NCBI RefSeq assembly: GCF_023856365.1
Contig: NC_064548.1
Coordinates: 16,788,461-16,852,460, forward strand
Reading direction: 5' to 3'
DNA length: 64,000 bases
Source: Brienomyrus brachyistius
Taxonomy: Eukaryota; Chordata; Actinopteri; Osteoglossiformes; Mormyridae
The number at the start of each line of letters is the position of its first letter. The first letter of the stretch is position 1. Of the stretch, positions 12,131 through 23,627 are shown in pieces. The notes beneath the pieces were generated by a model. That model had not been told where the DNA came from. It did not search any database and saw only the letters and a list, made by a program, of their open reading frames with translations. Made by a program: the position numbers and the translations under genes.

Positions 12131-14155
12131 AACAAAAAAAAAAGAGAGAGGTGAAAAAAGTGTCATGTGAAGAACTAAATGAAAACAAATAATTCCGGGA
12201 AACAGAATGGCTGACCAATCCATTTCCCTCCCTAAGGATGAAAGAGGCCGCAAGCCTGGATCAGAAGCACACCAGTAATTTAGGCCTGACCGTGCCCTGT
12301 GCTTTCAGCTCAGTGGCACCCGCCCCCCTCCGTCCTCAGCCTGCCAAAATGGGGCTCGCTGTTGTGCTGCCAAGGTTGCTATGGCAACTCTACACAGGTT
12401 GAGCAAAGACAAAAAAAACCCCAAAGCTTTGTTCTCTTACATAAAAAGGATTAATTACCACCCCCTCCAACACCTCACACCCCCTGCATATGCACACAAA
12501 GGTTGAAACAAAAGTAAGGAAAGCAATGAGATTCAGGATTAGCACTCTTCCATCTCGACGAAGGGACCAGGTCAAAAACACTTCCCCAAACAGTACCTTG
12601 ACGAGGCTCACATTCTGTTGGTCTATATTATCTTAACATTCACACCATCCTCCTGTTTCATAAAAAAAATTATTCTTATTCTGATTTCCACGTGCTACTT
12701 GATGACAATGCGGCCCTCATCTTGCTTAGTGCGGGATGTCCTTTTTGGTTAAGCACAAACAAAACTTCCGGCATGTTGCGGCAACTGACTTGAGCTGTCG
12801 TTTTGCCCTGGGGAAAGTCATGCTAACTCTCAGCTCGGGGAAAGCCAGGAGATATGGAACTGTTTCAGTGAAAAAAGGACACAGTGTAGCTATCGTAAGA
12901 GCCTGAGTTATATCATCTGGTGTCAGCATTATTTCATCACATCATACAACCACACAAATCCCTATAACAGGCTCGTTCTAATTTTAACTTAATCTGATCA
13001 AGGTCGGCTGAAATGAAGAGCTCGAGTGTTGGGAACTTGCTGTGATATGTCTTTTGTTCCATTACGGTACTGCCAGGTTTGTGACAAGTGAATATGTGCA
13101 AGCAATTTGCAAAAGATAAAAAAAAAAATCCACATATAGCTGAAATATCTATAAATGGCACAGAAAGTGCTTTGCTGAAGTTCTTTAACACCATAATCAG
13201 CCTGCTCATATACATTTTTGAAATGGTTCATTTTTTTTTTCTTTCAGAAGAGTCTCGGGCAAAATAAATTCAATGCACTTTTCCATAAATGACAGACCCA
13301 AGAAGTCAGTAATAAAGACTGAACTCTGAATGTATTTCCATCTGGACCCCGGAGGCTAGTGACTTCGAGATGAACTAAATCCATAAGAACTACTGTATTG
13401 CACATTAAATAACTTGGATTTAAACATAAATGAAACTGAACTGGACACTAAGTTGAAAAGAAAGTGAAAATGGACCGAAGACTGAAAACTGTACAAAAAT
13501 AGCTACAGTACAAAACAAGCCATAATAGCACAGGCTACATGCACCTTTGAATTACTCGATTCCAGCTGTACTATTCACTGAGAGGTGGCTGCCCCCTGAC
13601 GTCCATCAAAGCAGCCTACATGATCTTCACAGCAATTCAAGGTAACCACAAAGTTGCCTGTTCTGAAGAAAGCACCAATAACCATACAGGTATTCATTCA
13701 GCCTGCACTGGTTTCTGCTTGGCCACAGCCTGCATCTACAAAAGCTTCTTGTGGTAGCTATTTTAGATTAGCATAGCACCTGTGCGCTAAAACAAGACAT
13801 TATTATTTATCTATGCTGTCTATTCCTGCAGCCTGTGCTGCTCTATCTGGAATGAATACACTGCAGATCCATGCTTAGATACTGACGCCTATGGTGATGA
13901 CAGCAGCAGTACGCTAAGTTTTGATGACCTCCAACAAGATGTGTTTTGTCTACAAATTCAGTATAAATCTCAGTTGGATTATATCTCAAATGAAGAAGGC
14001 CTGGGTGACATCGCTTAGTGGGGGGAGGAGACCCGTTGAGACTCCTTGGAGTACCTCATAAAGAGGCTGAATCAATCCCCAGACAAATAACACATGTACC
14101 TACTGGTGCAGTGCAGTGCTAACATTAGGCTTTTGCAATAGGGAAGAGACTCCCA
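12131..14155. other. Unique stretch, nothing recognised
   Basis: No gene is recognised. Minus-strand frames at 12390-12611 and 12937-13231 have no family signature and lack flanking splice context. No strong repeats are seen. Confidence 0.45.
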
Positions 14156-14159
14156 ACTA

Positions 14160-14362
14160 GGGTGGTGTGTGGCTCAGCATGATAGGACGCTGTAATCGGA
14201 AGGTTGCTGGTTCAAACCCTGTGGTCAACAAAATCACTTCACGACTAAGCTTTTGATCAAGGCCCTGAACCCCAACTGCTTCACAGCCTTGTAGACCCAG
14301 CCTTCTCAAACACATGTTGCTTTTGATGAAAGTGCCTGCGAAACAAACAAATGTACTGAACA
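14160..14362 (+). mobile_element. tRNA-derived SINE, near full length
   Basis: The head GTGTGGCTCAGCATGATAGG fits an A box, and GGTTCAAACCC at about 14209-14219 is a near-perfect Pol III B box. The body TTGATCAAGGCCCTGAACCC follows. The 3' end, TTTTGATGAAAGTGCCTGCG and AAACAAACAAATGTA, is a decayed form of the fish tail GCTTTGGATAAAAGCGTCTG plus CTAAATAAATAAATGTA. The same tail family appears at 62637-62680. Confidence 0.8.
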
Positions 14363-14938
14363 CAAACCCCTGTGTCCAGAACCTTACCACATAAGAGAGA
14401 AATGATTTCACACTGAGCACATTAAGTTGTGTGCTCAATGGCAATGACACATGAACTTGTTCTAGGTGAATGTTATGTGGAAGGTAGCACTTATCAGGTT
14501 ATGGTATCATGGTTCTCTTCCTAAGACGAGTCATCAATTTTCCGCAGTCTACTTAGAGTGTTGTTGGAAAATCCTTCCAAGGTTCACCTGATTGTCTGAA
14601 GGATAAATGTTAAACATCATTTAATTAAACTTATATGAACTGCAGCTTTATTGGCAGGTGCATAATACCTTTTTCATCAGTGATCTCCTGTTTGATAATA
14701 TGATATTTAGTTCCATTCCATTTAACGCACTTTCAAACAACTTGTGATATCGGGGATACCAAGGGGATTAAAGGGATTGAGAGTCACTATATGAAGATGA
14801 CTCGATTGGGTTTATGTTCTAAATAATTGCACTGAGCTGTTCCACATCACTCCAGCCACACTGCATGTGAAAGAGGCCCTCTGCATTAACACACAATGTT
14901 CAAAGGCTGCTGAATCAAAGTCATATAATAGGAGTAAG

Positions 14939-14952
14939 CTGCCATCTATTGT
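14939..14952 (-). promoter_or_regulatory. CTCF-like motif
   Basis: The minus strand reads ACAATAGATGGCAG, matching CCASYAGRKGGCRS at 12 of 14 positions by eye. It points away from a second motif about 100 bp to the right. Confidence 0.35.
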
Positions 14953-15037
14953 GTCACTCTCATCAACAACAAGACGGTCAATATTGTGCTTGGTACTGGT
15001 GTAAAGGATCTAAAGATTCGGATTTTCAGCTTCCCAG

Positions 15038-15051
15038 ATGCTAGGTGGCAC
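15038..15051 (+). promoter_or_regulatory. CTCF-like motif (weaker)
   Basis: ATGCTAGGTGGCAC matches CCASYAGRKGGCRS at 11 of 14 positions, with all mismatches in the first three bases. It is divergently oriented to the motif at 14939. Confidence 0.28.
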
Positions 15052-15345
15052 TAATGACCCATTCAATAATGTTAAAATGAATGGGTTTTAAAATATGCTC
15101 TTACTGTGTAATGGATAGTGCCGAGATGCAGTTGTGGGGCATCCTAGCTGTGCAGCAAATTATGCCAAAAACACGATCCAAACTTGTAAATGGAAGAAAG
15201 AGTAAGAAATTGTTGTCATACCAAGACAGAACACAATCCAAATCGTAATCCAAAAACAAAGACAAGAAATTAGGAAAGTAGACACTGGAACTGGGAATAT
15301 CAGGGACACGTTCAATATGGATTCATACTCAAAATACCTCAAAAT

Positions 15346-15640
15346 GGGCGTTTCTCAATATCAAGGACACGGAGATTGTACCTGTATCCTTTGCAAGAGC
15401 GGTCTTTCCAACGTGCCTCCCAAGAATGAACTTGGGATGTAATGAATCACGAGATTGTTCTTATTGGCGAGGATGCAACTGATAAATACATGATATTTGG
15501 GGCAAGGCAAGAATGACGTTTGGGAATTTTTTTTACCGACTTTATTATTGTAACTGTACTTTGACAATGTAAGATGATGCCAAACTGTTATGAGAGAACA
15601 CAAGAACAGTGAAATATGTATGCTGATAAACATCCAAGGA
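15346..15640. mobile_element. Probable DNA-transposon fragment
   Basis: The start GGGCGTTTCTCAATATCAAG resembles a terminal motif seen in many fish interspersed elements, with a following segment containing GGGAGGCACGTTGG on the minus strand. I do not find the opposite terminus by about 15,700. The identification rests on memory of the terminal motif and is tentative. Confidence 0.35.
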
Positions 15641-15649
15641 GCTGCTTGG

Positions 15650-16205
15650 CTAGGGCAGTATTTATGTGATTAAACAGGATGTGGATCTCCGGTGTGTTTA
15701 ATAAATGCGTGACAAAGTAGGTCTGGGCTGCATCACGGAGCAGGAGGCAGATTGGTTATAAGACACGACAGTACATGTGTGACTTCAAATTCAGACTGTG
15801 CTGGAAGACTTCAGACAAACTGTATCCTGAGTCTTTCCAGAATTTTTATATTCAAGAAGCAAAGCAGCCATAGGCTGGATTGTAATCATGATGTCATGAT
15901 GCCCAAAAAGCGGATAAATCGGAACCAGAAGAAAACAAAGTGGAGCTGAATTAATGTTAATCTGAAATTCAGGGACAATTTAAAATCTGTACGCTCTCCT
16001 GTGCAGCTTTTCTCAAAAAGAATAGGATCTACTGTAGAAGCAATCAATAAAGTAAATAATGAAAAATCATAGAACCGCTGTATGTATAACATACATATAC
16101 ATGTATATGTATTTGTGTGTGTGTGAATATGGTAACACATATTTCTTTGTCTGAATCATACGTAACACACTGCCTCCAAGGGATGAACTAATAAAACATG
16201 CAAAC
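15650..16205. other. Unique stretch with a short alternating TA/TG patch
   Basis: No gene is recognised. A degenerate ATAC/TGTA patch and a short GT run lie at about 16080-16127. Confidence 0.45.
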
Positions 16206-16208
16206 CTT

Positions 16209-16275
16209 GATCTGGGTATAACTTTGGGTGGAGCACTGGTGGGGGAGGGGGTTGAGGTCTCCACCATTTTGTGAT
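16209..16275 (+). mobile_element. Small DNA-transposon relic
   Basis: The words GGTATAACTTTGGGTGGAGC and GGGTTGAGGTCTCCACC closely match an insertion found inside the hAT MITE at 58165-58252 of this window (GGCATAACTTTGGGTTGAAC, GGGTTGAGGCCTCCACCC). The two copies define one repeat family. No clear ends are visible here. Confidence 0.6.
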
Positions 16276-16279
16276 TATA

Positions 16280-17215
16280 AAGTAACTATGTTTTACATTT
16301 TTTTCCCAACTTTAAAAACGTCTCAAAACAGTCACCATGATTAACAGTGTGTCGGTGTGCTATTGGCCAGTTTTGATCACCCCCCCCCACAATTTATGCC
16401 AATGATCTGAACCACAGCTTGGTATTTAAACCAATGGAAATGCAGACATTGACATGCCTTCAGAGTGACAACACCTATTCTCTTTACTTGGTTTCCTCAA
16501 CAGAATGTTCCGCATTTTGGGCCACATGAGTTGCCAGAATCTGTGCTTCTGGGAGTTCGCTGCTATAACCCATATTCTCTAGAAGATCATTCCCTGTAAA
16601 ACGGACCCGTATCTGAATTAAAAAAGAGCCCATTTTATAAATTAAAATAGAACAGAAACAAATAGTTTTCCAGTGTGAGCTAAAAAAAAAAAACAAAAAA
16701 AAACAAGATGAGTAAAGGGGGCAGGGTACCGCTTCTCACTTACAGAGACGTCACTTACCAGCTCAGAATCAGGTTACGACCTGAACTGATGATAGACCAT
16801 TATCATTTTCTCTACAGAGTGCCTCGGCTTTAAAATGATGTCTTTTATAGCTGTAAATAAGTCTAAAAACATTCGTTACGATTAACAATGCGTATATGTC
16901 CCATTTTGTTATACTGTATATGTTTAGTAAAATCAATTTAATAAGTTACAACAACAATATAAAGAGTCTTTTCACCCCTAGTAGAAAGGTCTCTAATGGC
17001 GAATATAATTGAAAGCATAAAAAACAAACGTATCACTCAGACTCAGTGTCAGGTTAATTCAATACAGACACACACCATTAAATAAATATTGCAGCAATGA
17101 GTGTGGTTATCAACATTATCCAACCAGAACCAAATACCGGCACTAGATTTGAGTTATGCTCTCCCCCTTCCCCTCGAGAAACTGATTAATATGACATAGA
17201 AACTAAAGTTAAGAA
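16280..17215. other. AT-rich unique stretch, simple tracts only
   Basis: A C-run lies near 16380-16389 and an A-rich tract (two poly-A runs split by one C) at 16682-16705. No gene or named repeat is seen. Confidence 0.45.
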
Positions 17216-17219
17216 GAAC

Positions 17220-17465
17220 ATCTTCCTTCCTTGCCAAAACCAGGGAGAGTAGCTGTGGACAACCTTGGCTGACCTTCAGGCTTTGAAGAGAAAGCATAAA
17301 AGAATCTTCCACAATAAAAATTCTAATGGATCTACTGGACAGCATAATGATGGAGAGAAAAAAAGCTCTCCACACAATGGGCTCCCAATTACTCAATTTA
17401 CCCCTTGTTAATAAGACAGGTGTGCTATCTGACCTGGAATTGAATGGGCTGGAATGGAAATAAAT
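17220..17465. promoter_or_regulatory. Candidate conserved non-coding segment
   Basis: The sequence is repeat-free and of balanced composition. It contains CCCAATTACTCAATTTACC near 17385-17403 and other AATT-core motifs. The 109-codon minus frame over it (17154-17483) shows no family signature. Conservation is inferred from texture only. Confidence 0.2.
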
Positions 17466-17879
17466 TAAAGAAAAATACCACAAAAGAAACTAGCAGACCC
17501 CATTCAAGAGGAGAAGGTTTGCAAAGCTACTTGTGATCAAACGATCTTCAGACTTTTTTTCCCCAGCAGAGTGTAACTTGCTTTGTTCCTGCATCCCACA
17601 ATATATCTATTACCATTTAATCCGTTTCCATATAAGATTATTGTGTAACCCCCCCAGGAGCTTGATTCCAGTGGTAAGGTGTTGCCTACGTGGCATTACA
17701 AGAGAGGACACCAAAAAACGTAGTGAGAACACAAAGATTAGAAATTGCTTTGATACTGCCCAGATTTTCTTTGTGAGAGATCTACTCTGACAATATCACA
17801 GAAGCCTCTGTCGGATCTAAAAAAAGCATCTCTATAGCATCTTGGATGAAGTCTCACTTCATCTACCCTCCCGGAATCT
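17466..17879. other. Unique stretch, nothing recognised
   Basis: No gene or repeat is recognised. The 85-codon plus frame at 17533-17790 has no signature. Confidence 0.4.
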
Positions 17880-18115
17880 TTAGATGTCCTGGCACGAGAT
17901 AAGATCTGAAATGCTTCTTCTCTTGACCTCCATTGGCCCTTTGTATCTTAATTATTTCCCATGATTTTCCAGAGACATAATTCAGATGAGAAAGACATTT
18001 CAGAGAGTAATGAGATCCAGGGTTTCTCCACTTCCTGCAGGCACGTTTCCTTCCAATGAAGCAGCTCTTTCTCTGTCTGTAGGACATGTCATATAATTCA
18101 TGTAATTTTACAGGA
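17880..18115. promoter_or_regulatory. Candidate conserved non-coding segment
   Basis: The stretch is repeat-free, with TTAATTATTTCCC near 17948 and several GAAA/TTTC-rich words. A 74-codon minus frame overlaps it without a signature. It is part of a longer repeat-poor zone running to about 19,700. Confidence 0.2.
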
Positions 18116-18600
18116 GAATGCTTTAGGACAACTATAAATTAAACAGTGATTATTAACTTTGAAGTAGTGGGTTTTATAAATGTATCTGAAAAGCAGTGGT
18201 GTCCAGAAAATGGCGCTAAATAATGGAAGCATTTTTATGAGTATAATTGCATAATTTTTAATGTTAAATTGTACAAGCAGTCTCATAAATATAACAAAAT
18301 TGGCACTTGTATTGGACCTCAGTCTGCCTCTGCAAAACTGCACAAATCAAGTCTCAAAGGGCAAATTCTGAACTTTTGTGACAAGTGCAGAAGTTTTATA
18401 TATGGTATTATTATTATTATTATTTACATTTAAAAGTCATACCAGATTTAATAACATTTTGCTATGGCTTCATTCATTCTCCTTAAGCCATTGTGGCAAA
18501 GCTGGTAAGTCCAATAACTCTGAAATAGATACTGCAGTTCTATCTAAAAGTTAAATACAGAAACTGCACTTGATATACACATAAATAAAAAAAAAAAATT
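18116..18600. other. AT-rich stretch with a short TTA repeat
   Basis: A (TTA/ATT)n patch lies at about 18405-18425 and a poly-A tract near 18587-18597. Nothing else is recognised. Confidence 0.5.
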
Positions 18601-18639
18601 AGCAATCCACACTCGTCTGATGCAATGTGGGCACTCACA

Positions 18640-18905
18640 TGAGAATAGTTAAAGGGAATGATGGCACAATCGGATGTGATTTGCATATTTTCAGTGTGGT
18701 GTCGAAGATATTATTCTTCTGTGGCTGAGCCGGGCAATAAAAGCAATTAGTAAACACAAACAGCTGCTTCACAAGAATTCCTTTTCTCATTTGTCATCAG
18801 CCAAGTGGTAATACAGCTAATGAAGTTGAAGCAAATTACCCCAATTAGGACTGGTAATTGATCTTTGAAAGGCTGAGCCTAAAAAGGATTCAGAATGCAC
18901 TAGAT
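18640..18905. promoter_or_regulatory. Candidate developmental enhancer
   Basis: Motif density is high. There is an ATTTGCAT octamer at 18679-18686, CAATTAG homeodomain sites at 18744-18750 and 18842-18848, GTAAACA (FOX core) at 18750-18756, and the E-box CAGCTG at 18761-18766. TAATTG lies at 18855-18860 and CTTTGAA (TCF/LEF-like) at 18863-18869. No repeat family or reading frame explains the segment. The combination is typical of vertebrate conserved enhancers, though it has not been aligned to anything. Confidence 0.4.
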
Positions 18906-19189
18906 TAAATATTCTCACATCTGTAACATCTATATAAATGTTTAAATAAGAAATTCTCCGGGGGCCTGAAGTCCAGTTCCATAATTACTTGTTGGTTTCA
19001 AGTTTCGAAACATTGCGCAGATTGTACTGAGAGGCTGTAGTCATCTACAACAATAGAAAATTAGAAAAGTTTAACTTCAGGTGACATAAAAGTTTAAAAC
19101 CTTAGGATGTGGCTTCCTTCTGGCATTCACTAACACTCTGCTGCTAATTTTATTCTTTGTTCAGCTTCACCTGCACCTGCATTGACATT

Positions 19190-19690
19190 GTTTTTTCCAT
19201 GAGAAATATTGGTTCCTTCTCTGACCACCCATAGAATGCTAATGAAGTTTGTTAATGCAAGTCAAACCAGGGCACATTAAATTCCCAGTTTCCCACAGAC
19301 CCCACTCTGCCTTTCTCACATTTCCTTCCTTTAATAGCTAGTTATGTATTTGCTGTCATTCATTATTTAATGCGGCTGTAGAGCAATGTGTAGATATTCC
19401 TGATAGCGTAACTAACATCAAATGTTTATGGAGTGCATTAAAACAAATGAGAGATTAGCACATCTGTGATGCCAACCTGCTAGGGCAGAGGGTTGAAAAC
19501 TGGTCGCCTAGACAGAATTTGGTAAAACCCTAAAACAGCTAAACCAGCAATTATTGTAATTTAGGGAGCAAGTGGCATTGCAGCTACTCAATTAATATGC
19601 TGAGATCATCTGTCTCTCCTGGCATTACTCGGCTGCTGTTTTCCTCTAGCAATTTTCTCTCGGCTAAGAAAACTCACATGGGGTTAGCTT
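19190..19690. promoter_or_regulatory. Candidate conserved regulatory zone
   Basis: The zone is repeat-free, with GCTAATGA at 19238-19245, CAATTATTGT (homeodomain plus SOX-like) at 19548-19557, CAATTAAT at 19589-19596 and the E-box CATCTG at 19607-19612. No open frame of note lies in it. The call rests on motif texture and on its position just right of the 18640-18905 candidate. Confidence 0.3.
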
Positions 19691-19699
19691 CAGCAGGAA

Positions 19700-21220
19700 A
19701 TGATGGAGAGGGGACACGCAGCAAGCTGCTACCTGACCCTTCATGTTCTTTTCCCCAGCTGTGATTGGCAGCTTGGGCTGCATCGCAGCAGTCTGAAGGC
19801 AATTAGAATCCCAGGCCAGAACGACAAGGTCCGATTACAGCCGTATTGCACAGAATCAGGGAGAAACGGCCCGCGGGGACACAGTGAAGTCAGTATGTGC
19901 CCAGTCCAATGCGATTCCTCAGAACATCAGCGCTTGGAATTCTCTCTGTTGTCACTTCTCATTGCTTAAGCAACTTGCTGCATGGGGAACATGGGTAATT
20001 GGTTTGATTGACAGTTTCTGTTTTTTCCCCACACTTTTGCTATCACTGTATGGGGCCTGGGGAATGCATCTCAGAACCAGAAAGATATACACAGATGCAA
20101 AAATAAAAATAAAATAAAAACCGAATGTGCACAGCCAGGCACTAAAGACACACCCACAAACACAGAAGAAAATATCACAACTCTGCCAAATAAGCATTAC
20201 TCAGAGCACCACTGAAACAGCGATCACCAAAAACATTTACTATTAATTATTCCAAGAAAGTCCACTCCATAAATATTTTCAAATATATTAATGAAGCTTC
20301 GGAGCAATATTAAGCTAGAAAATGTAAACCATAGTCTTCTTTTTCACTTTGCTCATTTGTTATTCAACTATACTTCTGGCTTTGATAAATTAAGTTAATT
20401 ACAGAAATAAATCGAAAAGTCTAAGCAAAGCTAGAAAGGTTGGGTGCAGAATTGTTTTACCAAAAGGGTGAATAGCGCACAAGACCCAAAGGAAAAACAG
20501 TCGAGGAAGGTTTTAGTGGCAGCAACTGGTGAGAGCTATCATCCCAGCCTGCTCTGACTTATCCACCAACATCTCCAATGCTGGTTGAACATACAGTATC
20601 TTCTTCACTCAGGATAATCCTGAAACTGTATCCTCCCATTGTTAGTGATATCTTACACTGTTGAAGTGTTATACATGTTTATGTTGACTCTTCTCCCCAC
20701 TGGCCCAAAGTACTCAAAACCACAAGCCTCTAAGCAACATGGTTCAACGGTCCTCAGCCACGAGTGACAGCTCATCCAACGGTTACCTTCAGTGGCACCT
20801 GGGGCTGGAACCTAAACTCATGGGACAAATACACGTAAACTCAGAGGAGAGTGAGACTAACATGGGGGGAACACGGAGCACCCAGAGGAACAGAGTTCAG
20901 GCAGGTTTAAAATCCACAGTCTCAGAGGTATGAGATCATACTCTCACCCACCCGTTTGTCTCTTGCAAAGTATAGTTGGATGGCGCTAATCCTGTAAAAT
21001 GAAAGTGATGTGAGCAGAGCTGTCATATGGTTAAACCTTAGAATCTGCTATAGACAACCTTACACCGGCAGCACTAAGATTGCAGTGCACCATTATTTTT
21101 TTTGTCTCATTCCCACAGAGAAAAACCATGGTTACTAATTATGTAGTTTTAGTTCTGCTTCTTTAGTTTTTTTTCTTTAATAAGGCTGGCCATCTAAAAC
21201 ACACTATCATAGGTGTAAAA
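19700..21220. other. Unique stretch, nothing recognised
   Basis: Plus-strand frames at 19700-19969 and 20739-20933 have no family signature. An A-rich patch lies near 20099-20120. No repeat is named. Confidence 0.4.
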
Positions 21221-21224
21221 ATGA

Positions 21225-21640
21225 CATCACTAAGGTGACAACACTAAGAACATGATTAAATTCCAAGTGCTACAGGAATGCTTAACTCTATATTGGATGT
21301 GTAATAATGAGCTAAACACTATATAGTATTATTAACATTTGATGAAAACTTTATTCAGCACTGACTGGTACAATGACTGCTGAACACTAAACAGCATTCA
21401 GAATTTACAGTAGAAGGCACTAAAGCACACGAATGCTAAATTCTACATCCTCTTATGAATACTGAATTCTCAACACTAAAAAGCAGTTATACTGAACATG
21501 GCATTTCACAATTAACACTAAATGCTTAATGACAAACACTGCATGCTCTGTAAACTGCTCCTTCAGCAAAGGGTTGCAGTACTACATACTATAATGAATG
21601 CTAAATGTTGTGTCATACGCCAACTATTACTGTATACTGA
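21225..21640. repeat. Possible ancient degenerate repeat
   Basis: Words such as GAATGCTAAA, GAATGCTTAA, GAATACTGAA and ACACTAAA recur irregularly through about 400 bp. No fixed period could be set by eye. It may be a very decayed tandem array or simply AT-rich sequence with a word bias. Confidence 0.25.
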
Positions 21641-22235
21641 ACACTGGAGGACAATCAACCAGTTCCCCTTTCTGTGACATAACAAAAACAGTCAGGTTGA
21701 TGCACAGAGGCAGCTACCCTGAGTGGTCATCACATAAAAACAGAGATGAACTAAGAGCATAGTCTAGCTGCAGACCACAATCCATTTCTATGGTGTCAGA
21801 CTGCAAGAACATGAGTAATCATTTGCTGGAATTTTCTGCATGTAGAGTACAGAGGCAGTATTATTCAACATGCCTTACTGAGTGCAGCTGGGGTGTCCAT
21901 AACGAGTCGAGATTATGAAACATAACCTGGAATTTATGGTAAGAAGATGCTACATAAATTGACGCTGGAGCCAGTTAATGGATGAGTAGGGAAGCCGTTA
22001 TATGTCTCCATCCCGGCTGCTCGTGGAGTTCGCTGCTGTGTGCCACAGTGTGACAGACGGTGGGGAGCAACGTCAGTGTCGTGGAAGTGCTCTGCCTCTG
22101 TCACCGTGAAGAAGTAAGCTGATAGTTAGGGCAGCACAGGAAACGGCAGGTCTGTGTAGCTAACTAACCTGTCTGAGCTCTGAGGATGGAGGCTCGGCGA
22201 ACAAGCAGGGAAGTGATATTTGGAGTGAACACCAT
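21641..22235. other. Unique stretch, nothing recognised
   Basis: No gene or repeat is recognised. GC rises slightly at about 22000-22090. Confidence 0.4.
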
Positions 22236-22259
22236 GGGGGGGGGGGGGGGGGGGGGGGG
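22236..22259. repeat. Poly-G tract (24 G)
   Basis: Twenty-four consecutive G residues follow ACCAT. This is the longest homopolymer seen in the window and could form G-quadruplexes. Proline-rich minus-strand frames across it are an artefact of the tract. Confidence 0.95.
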
Positions 22260-22260
22260 C

Positions 22261-23050
22261 TCCAGCCTCCTCAAACAAAATGAAAACAACTGGTGGACTT
22301 TGAACTGAGTAAAATACATAACACAAGATAGACAAATAACTGCAACCATGGCTTACAAATAGCCATTCCGATGCTCCCTCGTGCAGAATGCTGTTAAACC
22401 TCTATAAATGGCAATAAAGCAGACCGTCTATTTACTGTTTTAGTCTTGTGTATCTCAAAAGCCTTCAACATACCCAAAAAGGAGCCTAGCTCAAGTGTAT
22501 CACCACAATCAGCCATCACGGTTTCTCTCAACCTGCCACTCAAAAGGCTGAGTTTAATTTATATGGCAGAAGTAAATGAAGAAGTCACTCATTCACTGGT
22601 TTTTTTGGCATAGGCCTTTTCCAGCTTAATAGCATGTCCCCGTTGCCTGAGAAACTTTATAAACTGTGCTTTGTAAGAAGACCCGTATTTTCTTGACGTC
22701 TTTCTGAGAGCACAATGAAATAAAGGCTTTGTTTTAATTCAAGTCAAAGGCCGGAATGAGCTTAGCTAATAAGCATCGATTTGTGCACAACACTGCATTG
22801 CAGTGAACTTGCAAGGCATACAGTGAATGTGTTATAGGGCTAAACTTTAGGTAAAGCACTTGTTGAGGCCAACAAACCCACCAAGCTGTTTTGAGTTATT
22901 CAGTGATCTAAAATATTCCTACTTCAATACAACAGAACCGCGCAATTGGCAAATAAAGCAATGATTCAGTAAAGAATACTTTGGAATCTGATTTCAAAAC
23001 TGAACCCTACAATGTGAGCAGAGTTCCAGAGATGTTCACGATAGTGCCAA
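22261..23050. other. Unique stretch, nothing recognised
   Basis: No gene, RNA or repeat is recognised between the poly-G tract and the LINE fragment. Confidence 0.45.
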
Positions 23051-23057
23051 CTGCCGA

Positions 23058-23530
23058 CGGCAGGGATATTTCTCAGGTATGGCCGTGAGCAGTACCCAGG
23101 CCCCACAGGGACTGGTCATGGCTCCCTTCCTGTTCACCCTGCACACTGCAGACTTCAGATGTAACACCAAGATGTGTCATCTGCAGAAGTGCTCAGGTGA
23201 CAAGGCGATAGTGCGATATATGAGGACTGGGCAGGAAACAGAACACAGGAGCTTGGGGGAGGATTTTGCTGAGTGTCTGAAGCATAACCAGCTGTAGCTT
23301 AACGTTGGCAAAAGCAAGTAGATGGAGGTGGACTTCAAGAGGTCTAAGCACAGCCCTGTTCCCTATAACACTATAAATGGAGAGGACATGGAGGTATACT
23401 TAGAAATACATGCATTCTCATCTGGACCACAGGCTAGCGTGGACTGCTAACACACAAGCCATCTACATGAAGGGCTTAAAGCACCTCTACTTCGCAAGGA
23501 GGATCAGGTCCTATATCATGCTATTTACGG
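23058..23530 (+). pseudogene. Dead LINE reverse transcriptase fragment (Rex/CR1-like)
   Basis: The plus-strand translation QGLVMAPFLFTLHTADF, then CHLQKCSGDKAIV, is a decayed form of the LINE reverse transcriptase block around the catalytic loop. In intact relatives the latter stretch reads about CHLQKFSDDSAIV, so the catalytic DD is mutated to GD here. The frame is cut by in-frame TAG stops at 23295-23297 and 23319-23321, after which LNVGKSK and MEVDFKRSKHSPVPYNT continue the family pattern. Further on, AIYMKGLKHLYFARRIRSY (about 23459-23515) matches the downstream conserved part, probably in a shifted frame. The copy lacks the endonuclease and the N-terminal part of ORF2 and cannot be active. 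Clade assignment is from memory of the motif and was not searched. Confidence 0.85.
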
Positions 23531-23543
23531 CCTAGTTGTATTT

Positions 23544-23544
<1 letters not shown>

Positions 23545-23627
<83 letters not shown>

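Larger units (their letters stand above)
14363..15340. other. Unique stretch with two CTCF-like motifs
   Basis: No gene or repeat family is recognised. Two CTCF-core-like motifs (14939-14952 minus and 15038-15051 plus) are listed separately. Confidence 0.45.

Noticed and set aside
14160..14240. tRNA gene
   Set aside because: A and B boxes are present but the stems do not pair, and a SINE body and tail follow. The same applies to the heads at 7416 and 51417.
22126..22349. Proline-rich minus-strand frames
   Set aside because: Produced by the G24 tract.
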